A stretch of DNA of 64,000 bases from Bog-473 sp963756025 (GTDB lineage Bacteria > Actinomycetota > Acidimicrobiia > Acidimicrobiales > RAAP-2), in contig CAVWMF010000008.1 in assembly GCA_963756025.1 (NCBI GenBank), positions 124,001 through 188,000 on the forward strand. The letters run 5' to 3'. The notes beneath the pieces were generated by a model that saw nothing but the letters and a program-made list of their open reading frames with translations, was not told where the DNA came from and searched no databases. The position numbers and the translations under genes are program-made. How positions within the stretch are numbered: position 1 is the first letter of the stretch; the number at the start of each line of letters is the position of its first letter. Positions 8,231 to 16,700 of this stretch are shown piece by piece.

Positions 8231-9594
8231 GCGGCGACGGCGCTCGTTACCGCTTCGGTCCGCGTGAGCGCGGTGGGGCCCTGGCCGGATGGAGGGCCGG
8301 ACAGATTCTCACCGTGGCGGTGGGCCTGATCTTCGGGGTGCTCATCCTGCGGGCGGAACCGAACCCGGCCGGGGTTGCGGTCGGCGTACTCATTCTGGTG
8401 GCGTGCGGCGCCATGGCCACATGGCCCGTGAGCGGGAGAACCGGTGACCAATGGCTTCCCGTGGTGGTGCGTTGGGGCGCGCGGCGGGCAAGCCCCCGAG
8501 GGAGGAGAGGGATGGAGGCGTTGGCTGGGCTTCGCCTGCTCAGTATCGGGACGCGCGGCATCGGTGCCGTGCACGACCAGCGGGGCCGGACCCTCACGGC
8601 CGCGCTCTCCTTGCGCGGCCAAGGCTTCGCGTTGCTCGGGCCGGACGAGCAGGACCGCCGCGTGGCCGGCTGGTCGTCGGTGCTGGCCACCCTGGCCCGG
8701 GAGGGGTCGCATATCCGGCGGGTGCAGTGGTTGGCGGCCTCATTTCCCGATCAGGGCTTCGGGGTGCGCAACTTCGTGTCCACCAACCAGCGTGTCGCTC
8801 CGGGCTCGGCCTGTGCGGCATCGTACGAGTCGTTGCTGACCGACATCGATGTCGATGCCTGCACCCACGACGCCGTTCTCACCGTGCAGGTGCGATTGAC
8901 CAAGTCGGTGGAGGCCGGCGCCACCGTTCTACAGCGCGAGTTGGCCTCTTTGACCCGGCTGTTGGCGGATGCCGACGTCGTGGTCGAAGGGGTGCTCGGC
9001 GTCGACGATTTCATCGCCCGTCTCATGCGCACCTACGAACCGTTCCCGAAGGCGGCAGACGACACCGAAGTCTCCGGTGACCCTTGGCCGATGGCGATGG
9101 AAGAGGAATGGGCCCAGGTCCGCGTCGACGGCCTGTTGCATGTCACGTTCTGGGTGGCGGAGTGGCCGCGCACCGAGGTGCGGAGCGATTTCCTGGCACC
9201 GTTGCTGCTCGGTTCGGCCCGTGCCACCTTGTCGATGGTGATGGAGCCGCTCGGGCCCGAGAAGGCCGTCCGCAAGGTCGAGGCCTCGCGCACGGCCGAT
9301 CTGGCCGACGCCGAGCTGCGCCGGCGTGGCGGCTTCATGTCGACGGCCCGCCACTCGCGCGAGTCCGAGGTACTGGCCCGCCGTGAAAGCGAACTGGCCG
9401 ACGGGCACGCGTCGTTCCGCTATTCGGGCTTCATCACGGTTTCGGCCGCTTCGGAGTCCGAGCTCGTCGCCGCCTGTGATGTCGTGCAGCACGCGGCCAG
9501 CCAGGCCCGCTTGGTCATCCGCCGTCTCTACGGCGACCAGGCGGGTGCCTACACGTGCACATTGCCGCTGGCCCGGGGCCTCGCCGGCCGGTGA
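8227..9594 (+). CDS. SCO6880-family protein of the T4SS-like locus
   Basis: A 455-residue protein of the SCO6880 type found in actinobacterial conjugation-like clusters. It has a short basic N-terminus (YRFGPRERGG), two adjacent membrane helices at about residues 27-65 (VGLIFGVLI and VAVGVLILVACGAM), then a large soluble domain. In known clusters this protein sits between the TrbL-like channel and the VirB4-like ATPase and is taken to combine a PrgI/VirB3-like membrane part with a cytoplasmic domain. No nucleotide-binding motif is seen. Its start overlaps the TrbL-like gene; downstream the series is broken by a DedA gene. Confidence 0.82.
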   Translation: MSGDGARYRFGPRERGGALAGWRAGQILTVAVGLIFGVLILRAEPNPAGVAVGVLILVACGAMATWPVSGRTGDQWLPVVVRWGARRASPRGRRGMEALAGLRLLSIGTRGIGAVHDQRGRTLTAALSLRGQGFALLGPDEQDRRVAGWSSVLATLAREGSHIRRVQWLAASFPDQGFGVRNFVSTNQRVAPGSACAASYESLLTDIDVDACTHDAVLTVQVRLTKSVEAGATVLQRELASLTRLLADADVVVEGVLGVDDFIARLMRTYEPFPKAADDTEVSGDPWPMAMEEEWAQVRVDGLLHVTFWVAEWPRTEVRSDFLAPLLLGSARATLSMVMEPLGPEKAVRKVEASRTADLADAELRRRGGFMSTARHSRESEVLARRESELADGHASFRYSGFITVSAASESELVAACDVVQHAASQARLVIRRLYGDQAGAYTCTLPLARGLAGR

Positions 9595-9755
9595 CGAGTC
9601 AGTCCGAGCCCAGCGATCGGACAAAAGAGAGCAGGTCAGCAGGGTACTCAACCATATATTTGAATAAGGGCGGGTAACCAGCCGCCTCCGGTTGGTCGAA
9701 ATTTTCCACAAGTCATCCCTGGGGTGGATTTGCCGGGTGGGCCGGACACGCGAGA

Positions 9756-10430
9756 ATGAGCGGCGCCTCACGATTGGAATGCATGTCCTCGACCTTGAAC
9801 AACTTCCTGCTGCACTACAGCTACTTCGCCGTCTTCATCCTCAGCTTCATTTCGTCGATGGGCATCCCGGCGGGGTCGGAGGTCGCCATCATCGGTGGTG
9901 GCGCCCTGGCCAGCGGCGATGTCCACAAGTTGATGAGCAACGGGCAGCCCTCGTCCGAATTCTTCCACCTCTCGCTCTTTTTCGTCATCGTGCTGGCGGT
10001 GCTCGGCGAGGTACTGGGGTCAATGGTCGGTTACCTCATCGGCCTAAAAGGCGGTCGGGTGGCCGTCGACAAGTGGGGAAAGTACCTGCTGCTCACCCAT
10101 AAGGACCTCGACCGGGCTGAGGCTTGGTTCGACCGCCACGGGGACCCGCTTGTCCTGTTCGGCCGGTTCATCCCCCTCCTGCGTTCGTTCGTGTCGTTCG
10201 CCGCCGGCCTCGCCGAGATGGCTTTCGCCAAGTTCTTGCTGTTCACCGTGATCGGCTGCACAATCTGGTGCACCGCCTTGTCGTTGCTCGGTTACTCACT
10301 CGGGAGCACCTACGACAGCGTGCAGAAGAAGTTCAGCTACGTCACCTACGCAGTGGCCGTCCTCGTCGTCGTGGCCGTGGCCCTGCTGATCTGGCACCGG
10401 ATCCGCACGATGCGCGCGGAGCGCGTCTGA
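9756..10430 (+). CDS. DedA-family membrane protein
   Basis: Polytopic membrane protein of the DedA/SNARE-associated family; characterised members move undecaprenyl phosphate or other lipids across the cytoplasmic membrane. Seen are the membrane-embedded N-terminal segment with GIPAGSEV, then the signature GRFIPLLRSFVSFAAGLAEM with its conserved Arg and Pro, and a C-terminal helix (YAVAVLVVVAVALLIW). An internal ATG at 9783 (MSSTLNNF) is an equally good start. It lies between two T4SS-like genes, separated by about 160 bp on each side, and probably has its own promoter. It does not belong functionally to T4SS clusters as far as known. Confidence 0.9.
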   Translation: MSGASRLECMSSTLNNFLLHYSYFAVFILSFISSMGIPAGSEVAIIGGGALASGDVHKLMSNGQPSSEFFHLSLFFVIVLAVLGEVLGSMVGYLIGLKGGRVAVDKWGKYLLLTHKDLDRAEAWFDRHGDPLVLFGRFIPLLRSFVSFAAGLAEMAFAKFLLFTVIGCTIWCTALSLLGYSLGSTYDSVQKKFSYVTYAVAVLVVVAVALLIWHRIRTMRAERV

Positions 10431-10588
10431 GACTTTGGCGTCGAGAGGCCCACCTCGATTCGCCCCATCGTGGTCATCGGCTTGGCCAAGTTCGGCCGAT
10501 CCGCGCTGACCGGGACGAGTAGTCCAACACCCAGCGGCGTTGCAGCGCCGGGAAACGGCGGCCGGAGCCGCAACCGTTCTCTCCCGTC

Positions 10589-11860
10589 ATGGACCGAACA
10601 CCACGGGTGCCCGCCCATCAAGTCACCACGCGCAACCTCGGCGCGGCGTACCCGTTCATCGCGGAAGCAGGACTCGGTCAACGGGGCGTCGTCATCGGTG
10701 ACGACCTCCTCGGTGGGTCCTTCGTCTTCGATCCCTTCGAGCTCTACGCCCAGGGGGTGGTCTCCAACCCCAACATGGTCGTCTTCGGCCAGATCGGACG
10801 AGGGAAGAGCGCATTCGTCAAGACCTTTCTGTGGCGACAGGCCGTCTTCGGGCGCCGCGCCTGGGTCGTCGATCCCAAAGGTGAGTACGGGGACCTGGCG
10901 GCGGCGTGGGGCGTGCGCCCGGTGGCGTTGCGACCGGGCGGGTCCATCCGGCTCAATCCCCTCGACGCCGGCCCCGAGCGCGTCGGGGAGGACGGTCCCG
11001 GCAGCACGGCCCGCCGGCAGATCGAGCTCCTGTCCTCGCTCGCCAGCGCGTGCCTCGCCCGAAATTTGCTGCCCCGTGAACGGGCCGCGCTCGGGCTGGC
11101 CCTCGCCGCGGCGACGCAAGGAACGGACAGCCCGACCGTCCCGTCCGTGGTCGAGGCTCTTCTTACGCCCACGGCGGAAGCCGCGGGTTCGCTGCACACC
11201 GGACTGCGTGACCTGTTGGAGGACGGACGTGACGTGGCGCTCGAGTTGCGCCGCCTCGTCCACGGGGATCTGCGCGGCATGTTCGACGGACCGACGACGG
11301 CCGGTCTTGATCTTTCCGCTCCTCTGGTCATCCTCGATCTTTCGGCGTTGTACACCTCGACCGCCCTGGGAATCCTCATGGCCTGTGCCACGGCCTGGCT
11401 GCAAGCCGCACTCGCCCGCGCCACGTCGGGCCCGGCTCCGGGCGGGCAGGTCTTCTTGGTGGTGGACGAGGCCTGGGCCATCCTGTCCAATCTGGGTGTG
11501 GCCCGATGGCTCCAGTCGTCTTGGAAACTGTCGCGCACCTTCGGTGTCTCCAACGTGGCTGTCCTGCACCGTGTCTCGGACCTGCACTCGGTCGGTGCAT
11601 CGGACTCCGAGCAGGTCGCGCTGGCCCAGGGACTCCTGGCGGACTCCGAGACCCGGGTCATCTACGCCCAATCACCGGGAGAGTTGCGCGTGGCCACCGA
11701 CCTGCTGTCGCTTTCGACGACCGAAGCCGAACTGCTCCCGCAACTGCGACGAGGTGTCGCGCTCTGGAAAGTGGGTCAGGGCTCGTTCCTCGTCCAGCAC
11801 CGGTTGAGCCAGATGGAACGGATGCTGGTGAACACCGATGCGGCGATGGGCGTCGGCTGA
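10589..11860 (+). CDS. VirB4/TraC-like conjugation ATPase
   Basis: A 423-residue ATPase that should power the secretion channel. It opens with the segment AAYPFIAEAGLGQRGV typical of actinobacterial VirB4-like proteins, followed by Walker A GQIGRGKS near residue 70, WVVDPKGEYGDL, and Walker B FLVVDEAW near residue 292. The C-terminus includes the conserved block FGVSNVAVLHRVSDL. The N-terminal domain of classical VirB4 is absent, as in other members of this shorter group. The true start is uncertain because the frame is open a little further upstream without a clear ribosome-binding site. Confidence 0.88.
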   Translation: MDRTPRVPAHQVTTRNLGAAYPFIAEAGLGQRGVVIGDDLLGGSFVFDPFELYAQGVVSNPNMVVFGQIGRGKSAFVKTFLWRQAVFGRRAWVVDPKGEYGDLAAAWGVRPVALRPGGSIRLNPLDAGPERVGEDGPGSTARRQIELLSSLASACLARNLLPRERAALGLALAAATQGTDSPTVPSVVEALLTPTAEAAGSLHTGLRDLLEDGRDVALELRRLVHGDLRGMFDGPTTAGLDLSAPLVILDLSALYTSTALGILMACATAWLQAALARATSGPAPGGQVFLVVDEAWAILSNLGVARWLQSSWKLSRTFGVSNVAVLHRVSDLHSVGASDSEQVALAQGLLADSETRVIYAQSPGELRVATDLLSLSTTEAELLPQLRRGVALWKVGQGSFLVQHRLSQMERMLVNTDAAMGVG

Positions 11861-11862
11861 CC

Positions 11863-13369
11863 GTGTCGGCCCTCACCGAGGCCATTCTCCCGCTCGCCCT
11901 CGGCGGGGCGCTCTTCGCTGCCGTCTCGCACCAGGGCCCGGTCACCCTTCCCCGGCAGGAGAAAGGAACCCCGGACGCGAGGCGCCCGTTGGGCCAATCG
12001 CCGCGACCTGCGCGGCCTCATGTTCGACCGCACCGGGCCACAGCCGGGTCGGCTGGTCCTGGGCACGGTGCCGGGCTTCGTCCATCCGGCTCTGGTCGCG
12101 GCGGAGCCCGCGCAGTCGGTCGTCGTCGTGGGCCCGACGCAGAGTGGGAAGACCACAGCGCTCGCCATACCGGCGATCCTGGCGTGGGAAGGCCCGGTAG
12201 TGGCGGCCAGTGTGAAGAGCGACCTTTTGCGCGCCACCCGGCGTCAGCGCAACGAACGCGGGCGTATCTGGTGCATCGATCCCACAGGATCGACCGGGGC
12301 CCGATCGAGCACGTGGTCGCCACTGACCCGCTGTGGTGACTGGACCGGAGCGCTCCGCGTGGCAGCCGACCTGGCCGAGACGGCCAAGGGCGATGGGACC
12401 TCGGCTGATGGGGAGTTCTGGTATGCCACGGCGGCCAAACTCCTCGCTCCGTTGTTCTTCGCCGCGGCACGTGACCACCGCCCGATGGCCGACGTCGTGC
12501 GTTGGGTCGACACCCAGGAGGCGAGCGAGGTCTCTTTCATCCTCGAACAGGCCCGCGTGACCGAGGCGCTCGACGCGGCGCGCTCCACATGGTGCCGCGA
12601 CGAGCGCACACGTAGCTCCGTCTACACGACCGCCGAGACGATCCTGGCGCCCTTCGCCGGGACGACGCCGCCGACCAGCCGAGACGCTTTCGAACCGACC
12701 GAGCTACTCGGCGGCAGCCACACCCTCTATCTCTGCGCGCCCGCCCACGACCAGCGCCGGCTGCGGGGCTACTTCACCGCGCTCACCCAGCAGGTCCTTT
12801 CACACGCCTTCACCCAGGCCACCCGAAGTGGCAAGCCTCTCGACCCCCCGCTCCTCGTGGTGCTCGACGAGGCGGCGCACATTGCGCCCCTGCCCGAGCT
12901 CGACGGGCTCGCCGCCACCTGTGCCTCCCACGGCATCCAACTCGTGACCGTCTGGCAGGACCTGGCCCAGGTCCGGGCCCGTTACGGCGCACGGGCACCC
13001 ACGGTGCTCAACAACCATCGGGCCAAGGTGTTCCTGCCCGGGATCGCTGATCCGGACACGTTGGAGTACGCCAGCCGCCTGATCGGCGACGAGGAGGTCA
13101 CGACGCCATCGGTCACCCGTGATCCGAAGGGCGGCCGGTCGACCACCTCGAGCACCGGTCCCCGCCGGCTCCTCCCACCCGAGGGACTTCGTTGCCTACG
13201 GCGCGGGGACGCCGTCTTGGTCTACGGCACGCTGCTGCCCGCCAAATTGCGCCTGCGCCCCTGGTGGGACAGCGTCAAGACCGGGAATTCTCACCGCGCA
13301 CTTCGGCGATGGGGCCGACGAGGTGGCGCACGCTCGGCGACTCCAACCACGCCGTCAGGTCGATGGTGA
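11863..13369 (+). CDS. VirD4/TraG-like coupling ATPase, apparently frameshifted
   Basis: Coupling ATPase of the T4SS-like locus. The main frame, open from ATG 12020, carries Walker A VGPTQSGKTT, Walker B LLVVLDEAAH and the TraG block ATCASHGIQLVTVWQDLAQ. The N-terminus is in a different frame: GTG 11863, two bases after the VirB4 stop, encodes a membrane helix (LTEAILPLALGGALFAAV), while the continuation ARWANRRDLRGL, normal for this family just before the ATPase, is read only in the 12020 frame. Removing one C from the CCCC run at 11969-11972 joins both into a protein of about 501 residues. The last roughly 30 codons run over the converging PIG-L gene by 95 bp and look non-native. Confidence 0.85.
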
Positions 13370-14093
13370 ACTGCGCATCGAGGAGCGGGCCCTCGTCGAG
13401 GTGGTGCGCCTGCGAGGCCATCCAGCGCGGTCCGACCCGGCGTACCTCCGTCAACACTTCGGCATAGGGCAAGGAACTCGCCGCGCCGGCGCCGAATCCG
13501 AAGACCCGTTCCGAGCCCAGCACGGCGTTGCTGAGCGCCCGCCCACTGAGCAGGCGCCGGTAGTCGTTGCGCTCGAGCTCCCCTGCGTAGGCCTCCAAGA
13601 TGTGCAGCATCCGCTCGAGCGCCGGCTCACCGAAGGGGTAGAAGACGTTGGGCGCCGGCAGGTCGCCCCAGATGCCCCACATCCACCACCGCACGGTCGG
13701 CGGCAACGACCGCAGAGCCTCTTGCACGCCGCGGGCCACCGCCTCGTGCCCGTGATGCACGTCGTGGGGGGAGGGCGACACGATCACCGACGCCCCGGAA
13801 GACGACACGATCCCGGGCAACTCCGAAGCCACCCGCTCCGTGGCCCCCGCCAGGTCGTCCTCGAGCGAGATGCCAACAGGAGGCTCGAGAAAGACCGGCA
13901 AGAAGTTCGCCCGCCTCGAGGCTTCCTCGAATTCAGCCCGACGACGCTCCCACTGGTGCGGGAAACCCAGACTGGCGATGACGCTGACGACGTCCCAGCC
14001 CCGGTCCAGGAGATGGAGCAGGGCGCCGGGGCAGCCCAGTGCCTCGTCATCAGGATGCGGGGCGACGTGGACGACCGTGGGAGACATCGTCAC
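13275..14093 (-). CDS. PIG-L (LmbE-like) zinc deacetylase
   Basis: A 272-residue member of the LmbE/GlcNAc-PI de-N-acetylase family; relatives remove acetyl groups from GlcNAc-inositol in mycothiol synthesis or from related conjugates. The N-terminal zinc and catalytic motif APHPDDEALG is at residues 11-20, and the second motif SPHDVHHGHEAV near residue 110 supplies the third ligand. Its start lies 44 bp from the stop of the downstream-facing permease gene. The 3-prime end overlaps the converging VirD4-like gene by 95 bp. The substrate is not determined; nothing nearby identifies a mycothiol pathway. Confidence 0.9.
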   Translation of the reverse strand: MTMSPTVVHVAPHPDDEALGCPGALLHLLDRGWDVVSVIASLGFPHQWERRRAEFEEASRRANFLPVFLEPPVGISLEDDLAGATERVASELPGIVSSSGASVIVSPSPHDVHHGHEAVARGVQEALRSLPPTVRWWMWGIWGDLPAPNVFYPFGEPALERMLHILEAYAGELERNDYRRLLSGRALSNAVLGSERVFGFGAGAASSLPYAEVLTEVRRVGPRWMASQAHHLDEGPLLDAQFTIDLTAWLESPSVRHLVGPIAEVRGENSRS

Positions 14094-14114
14094 CGCAGGT
14101 TATGCGCCCGCCGA

Positions 14115-14147
14115 ACCGCCTACTCGGCCGCACCGCCTACTCGGCCG
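14115..14147. repeat. 17-bp tandem direct repeat at the permease stop
   Basis: The 16-mer ACCGCCTACTCGGCCG occurs at 14115-14130 and again at 14132-14147, one base apart. The stop codon of the ABC permease (read on the minus strand) falls in the first copy encountered by the ribosome, so the duplication also repeats the stop sequence outside the gene. It looks like a simple slippage duplication. Confidence 0.8.
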
Positions 14148-14988
14148 TGCGCACCTTGAAGAAGTGGACGGCAAGGGGCGCGCACACCACCAGAATGGCG
14201 ATCGACCACAAGAGAGCGGCCTCGACGGGATGCTGCATGGGCCAGGCCGGGTTCGCACCCGCAGGGTTGGGATTCCCGAACAGGTGGCGGGCGGCGGCAG
14301 TCACCGCGCTGACCGGATTCCACACGGCGATGGCCTGCAGCCATCCGGGCATGCCGGTCGTGGGCACCAGCGCGTTGGAGATGAAGGCCAGCGGGAACAG
14401 GAAGATGAAGCCCATCGACTGCGCCGACTCCGGCCCCTTGCTGTTCAGGCCGAAGCACGCAGAGGCCCATGACAGCGAGTAGCTGAAGAACAGCGCAATG
14501 GCGAAGCCGCCGATGATCGAGGGGATGCTCGCATCGGCCCGCCAGCCGATGGCCAGGCCGGTCAGTGCCACGATGATCACGCACAGCGTGGCCGATAACA
14601 GGTCGGAAATGGAGCGGCCGACGAGGATCGAGGCGCGCCACATCGGCAGGGTGCGGAAGCGATCGATCACCCCTTCGTGCAGATCGGTGCTCAAGCCGAC
14701 CGCCGTACCCATGGTCGACGTCGTCAGGTTCAAGGTGAGCAGGCCGGCCAGGGCGAAGTCCTTGTAACTCCCGCCGGAGATCGGGATGCCCGAGCCGAAG
14801 ACGTAAATGAAGAGCAGGGTGAACAGCACCGGCTGCACGGTGACGTCGGACAGCTGCATCGGCTCGCGCGAGACATGGATGAGATTGCGCCGGGTCAGCG
14901 CCCACACATCGGCCAGCCGGTCGGTGAAGCGGCTTGTCGTCCTACTCGGGGCACCTCGCAACGATGGGACGGCGACAGCAGTGGTCAC
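14137..14988 (-). CDS. ABC-2 type permease (DrrB-like)
   Basis: A 283-residue integral membrane protein with six hydrophobic segments (e.g. VLFTLLFIYVFG, ATLCVIIVALTGLAI, IALFFSYSLSWASACF, FLFPLAFISNALVP, LLWSIAILVVCAPLAV). The N-terminal segment ADVWALTRRNLIHVSREP and the block FLFPLAFISNALVPTTGMP are typical of daunorubicin/multidrug ABC-2 permeases. Its start overlaps the stop of the ATPase gene by 4 bp, so it forms a two-gene exporter operon under the divergent TetR regulator. The substrate is unknown. Confidence 0.93.
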   Translation of the reverse strand: MTTAVAVPSLRGAPSRTTSRFTDRLADVWALTRRNLIHVSREPMQLSDVTVQPVLFTLLFIYVFGSGIPISGGSYKDFALAGLLTLNLTTSTMGTAVGLSTDLHEGVIDRFRTLPMWRASILVGRSISDLLSATLCVIIVALTGLAIGWRADASIPSIIGGFAIALFFSYSLSWASACFGLNSKGPESAQSMGFIFLFPLAFISNALVPTTGMPGWLQAIAVWNPVSAVTAAARHLFGNPNPAGANPAWPMQHPVEAALLWSIAILVVCAPLAVHFFKVRTAE

Positions 14989-15989
14989 AGGCTGGCTCCT
15001 TCGAGTGTGCGGGTCGGCTCGTCCGAGTCCGCGTCCAGGTCGGGGTCGATGGTGGCCGTGTGGCCGGTGAGGGAGAAGAAGACGTCGTCCAACGAGGGGG
15101 GTCGCACCTCGATGTTGTCGACCAGAATGCCGGCCGCATCGAGCGCCCGCACCACAATGGTGGCCAGACCGGCGGAGTTGTCGACCGCCGCATCGAGCTG
15201 GCGCCCGTCGTCGCTCACGTGGACCTGTCCTTCGACCAGGTCCTGCAACGCACCGATCGCCTTCTCGTGTGGCACAGCCAACGTGACGACGAGCCGGGCG
15301 CCTTTGCTCGCTTCCTTGAGCTCGCGCGGCGTGCCCCCGGCGATGACGCGTCCGTGGTCGATCACGATGATCTCGTCGGCCAGCGTGTCGGCTTCCTCCA
15401 GGTATTGGGTGGTCAGCAACAAGGTGACGCCTTCACCCACCAGTTCCCGGATGACGTCCCAGACGCGTTGGCGGCTGGTGGGGTCGAGCCCCGTCGTCGG
15501 CTCGTCCAAGAACAGGACGGGCGGCCGCGTCATAAGGCTGGCCGCCAGGTCGAGGCGCCGGCGCATGCCCCCCGAGTAGCCCTTCAGGATCCGGTCGGCG
15601 GCGAACGTCAGCTCGAAGCGATCCAACAGTTCAGACGCCCGAGCCTTCGAGGCCGAGCGTCCCATGCGGCTCAGTTCGCCGATCAGGGCCAGGTTCTGGC
15701 GTCCGGTCAACATGCCGTCGAGGGTGGCGTCCTGTGCCGTCACGCCGATCTGCCGGCGGACGTCGCTGGCCTGGGTGGTGATGTCGTAGCCGGCCACCGT
15801 GGCCCGGCCCTCGTCGGCCGTGGCCAGAGTGGTCAAGATCCGCACGGCCGTCGTCTTCCCGGCCCCGTTCGGCCCCAGCACCCCGAGGATGGACCCGGCG
15901 GGGACGGCGAAGTCGACCCCGGCCAGCGCCTGGGTCTCCCCGTAGGCCTTCTTCAACCCGACAGCTTCGATCATGTTCAGCGGTGCCAT
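14985..15989 (-). CDS. ABC transporter ATPase, daunorubicin-resistance type (DrrA-like)
   Basis: A 334-residue ATPase of a two-gene exporter. Walker A GPNGAGKT lies near residue 38, YSGGMRRRLDLA is the ABC signature and VLFLDEPTTGLD is Walker B plus D-loop. The C-terminal extension (PHEKAIGALQDLVEG ... VRPPSLDDVFFSLTGH) is diagnostic of the DrrA subgroup. It starts at ATG 15989, beside the operator region of the divergent TetR gene, and is coupled to the permease by a 4-bp overlap. A role in drug or lipid export is inferred from the family. Confidence 0.94.
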   Translation of the reverse strand: MAPLNMIEAVGLKKAYGETQALAGVDFAVPAGSILGVLGPNGAGKTTAVRILTTLATADEGRATVAGYDITTQASDVRRQIGVTAQDATLDGMLTGRQNLALIGELSRMGRSASKARASELLDRFELTFAADRILKGYSGGMRRRLDLAASLMTRPPVLFLDEPTTGLDPTSRQRVWDVIRELVGEGVTLLLTTQYLEEADTLADEIIVIDHGRVIAGGTPRELKEASKGARLVVTLAVPHEKAIGALQDLVEGQVHVSDDGRQLDAAVDNSAGLATIVVRALDAAGILVDNIEVRPPSLDDVFFSLTGHTATIDPDLDADSDEPTRTLEGASL

Positions 15990-16000
15990 GGCTTCCTTAC

Positions 16001-16054
16001 CGGTCGGTTAGTCACTACCGGCATGGTACGAGGCAAACTTACCGGCCGTCAAGT
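16001..16054. promoter_or_regulatory. Divergent promoter region with an inverted-repeat operator
   Basis: The space between the DrrA-like and TetR genes contains ACTTACCGGCCGTCAAGT at 16037-16054, an 18-bp inverted repeat with 7 of 9 pairs matching around a CGGCCG centre. A weaker related palindrome (TTACCGGTCGGTTA) spans 15998-16011. Both are of the kind bound by TetR dimers, and the position would let the regulator control the exporter and itself. No experimental support. Confidence 0.5.
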
Positions 16055-16066
16055 AATATCGAGAGC

Positions 16067-16654
16067 GTGGACCAGAAGACAAGTACCGCCGTGGCTGATG
16101 CAGGACCCATGAGCACACGCGAGCGCATCCTCGACGTGGCAACCGATCTGTTCATCGAGAAGGGCTTCGACAAGACGTCGCTCCGGGAAATCGCCGAGCA
16201 ACTCGGGGTGACCAAGGCGGCGCTCTATTACCATTTCGCCAGCAAGGAAGACATTTTGATGGCGCTCCACCAGCGCCTTCACGAATTCGGCCTCGACGCA
16301 CTCAACGAGCTCAGCGAACAGGAGCCCACGCCTGCTCGTTGGGCCGACCTCCTGGACAAGATCGTCGGTCAGATGCTGGCCCACCGCAAGATCTTCCTCC
16401 TCCATCAGAGAAATGAAGCCGCCCTCGAAGCGCTCCATCGGGAGGAGCACGACTCGCAACACCAGGACCTGCAGGCAAGTTTCCAGCGGGTGCTCTCCGA
16501 CGAACGACTCTCGGTCAGGGACCGTGTCCGCATGGCGGCGTCGTTCGGTGCCGTCCTGGGCGGGATCTTCATGTCCGGCGACGCGTTCGCCGGCGTTCCG
16601 TCGTCCGAGCTGAGCGACATACTCCGCGACGCCATCGCCGACCTTCTCCGTTAG
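16067..16654 (+). CDS. TetR-family transcriptional regulator
   Basis: Repressor-type regulator. The N-terminal helix-turn-helix is clear: RERILDVATDLFIEKGFDKTSLREIAEQLGVTKAALYYHFASKEDIL, in the usual TetR spacing, followed by an all-helical ligand domain. GTG 16067 (VDQKTSTAV...) or ATG 16109 (MSTRERIL) are the plausible starts; earlier starts would place coding over the operator. It is transcribed away from the DrrAB-like exporter and most likely represses it in response to the exported compound. Confidence 0.9.
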   Translation: MDQKTSTAVADAGPMSTRERILDVATDLFIEKGFDKTSLREIAEQLGVTKAALYYHFASKEDILMALHQRLHEFGLDALNELSEQEPTPARWADLLDKIVGQMLAHRKIFLLHQRNEAALEALHREEHDSQHQDLQASFQRVLSDERLSVRDRVRMAASFGAVLGGIFMSGDAFAGVPSSELSDILRDAIADLLR

Positions 16655-16700
16655 CCGGCGTCAGACCGACCGGCGTCACGACCGACCGGACCGCGACCGC

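Noticed and set aside
9669..9690. GGCGG...CCGCC hairpin before DedA as a terminator
   Set aside because: Only five pairs with an eight-base loop and no supporting context.
10470..11807. 445-codon plus-strand frame overlapping the VirB4-like gene
   Set aside because: Ser/Arg/Pro-rich out-of-frame reading; the 10589 frame has Walker motifs.
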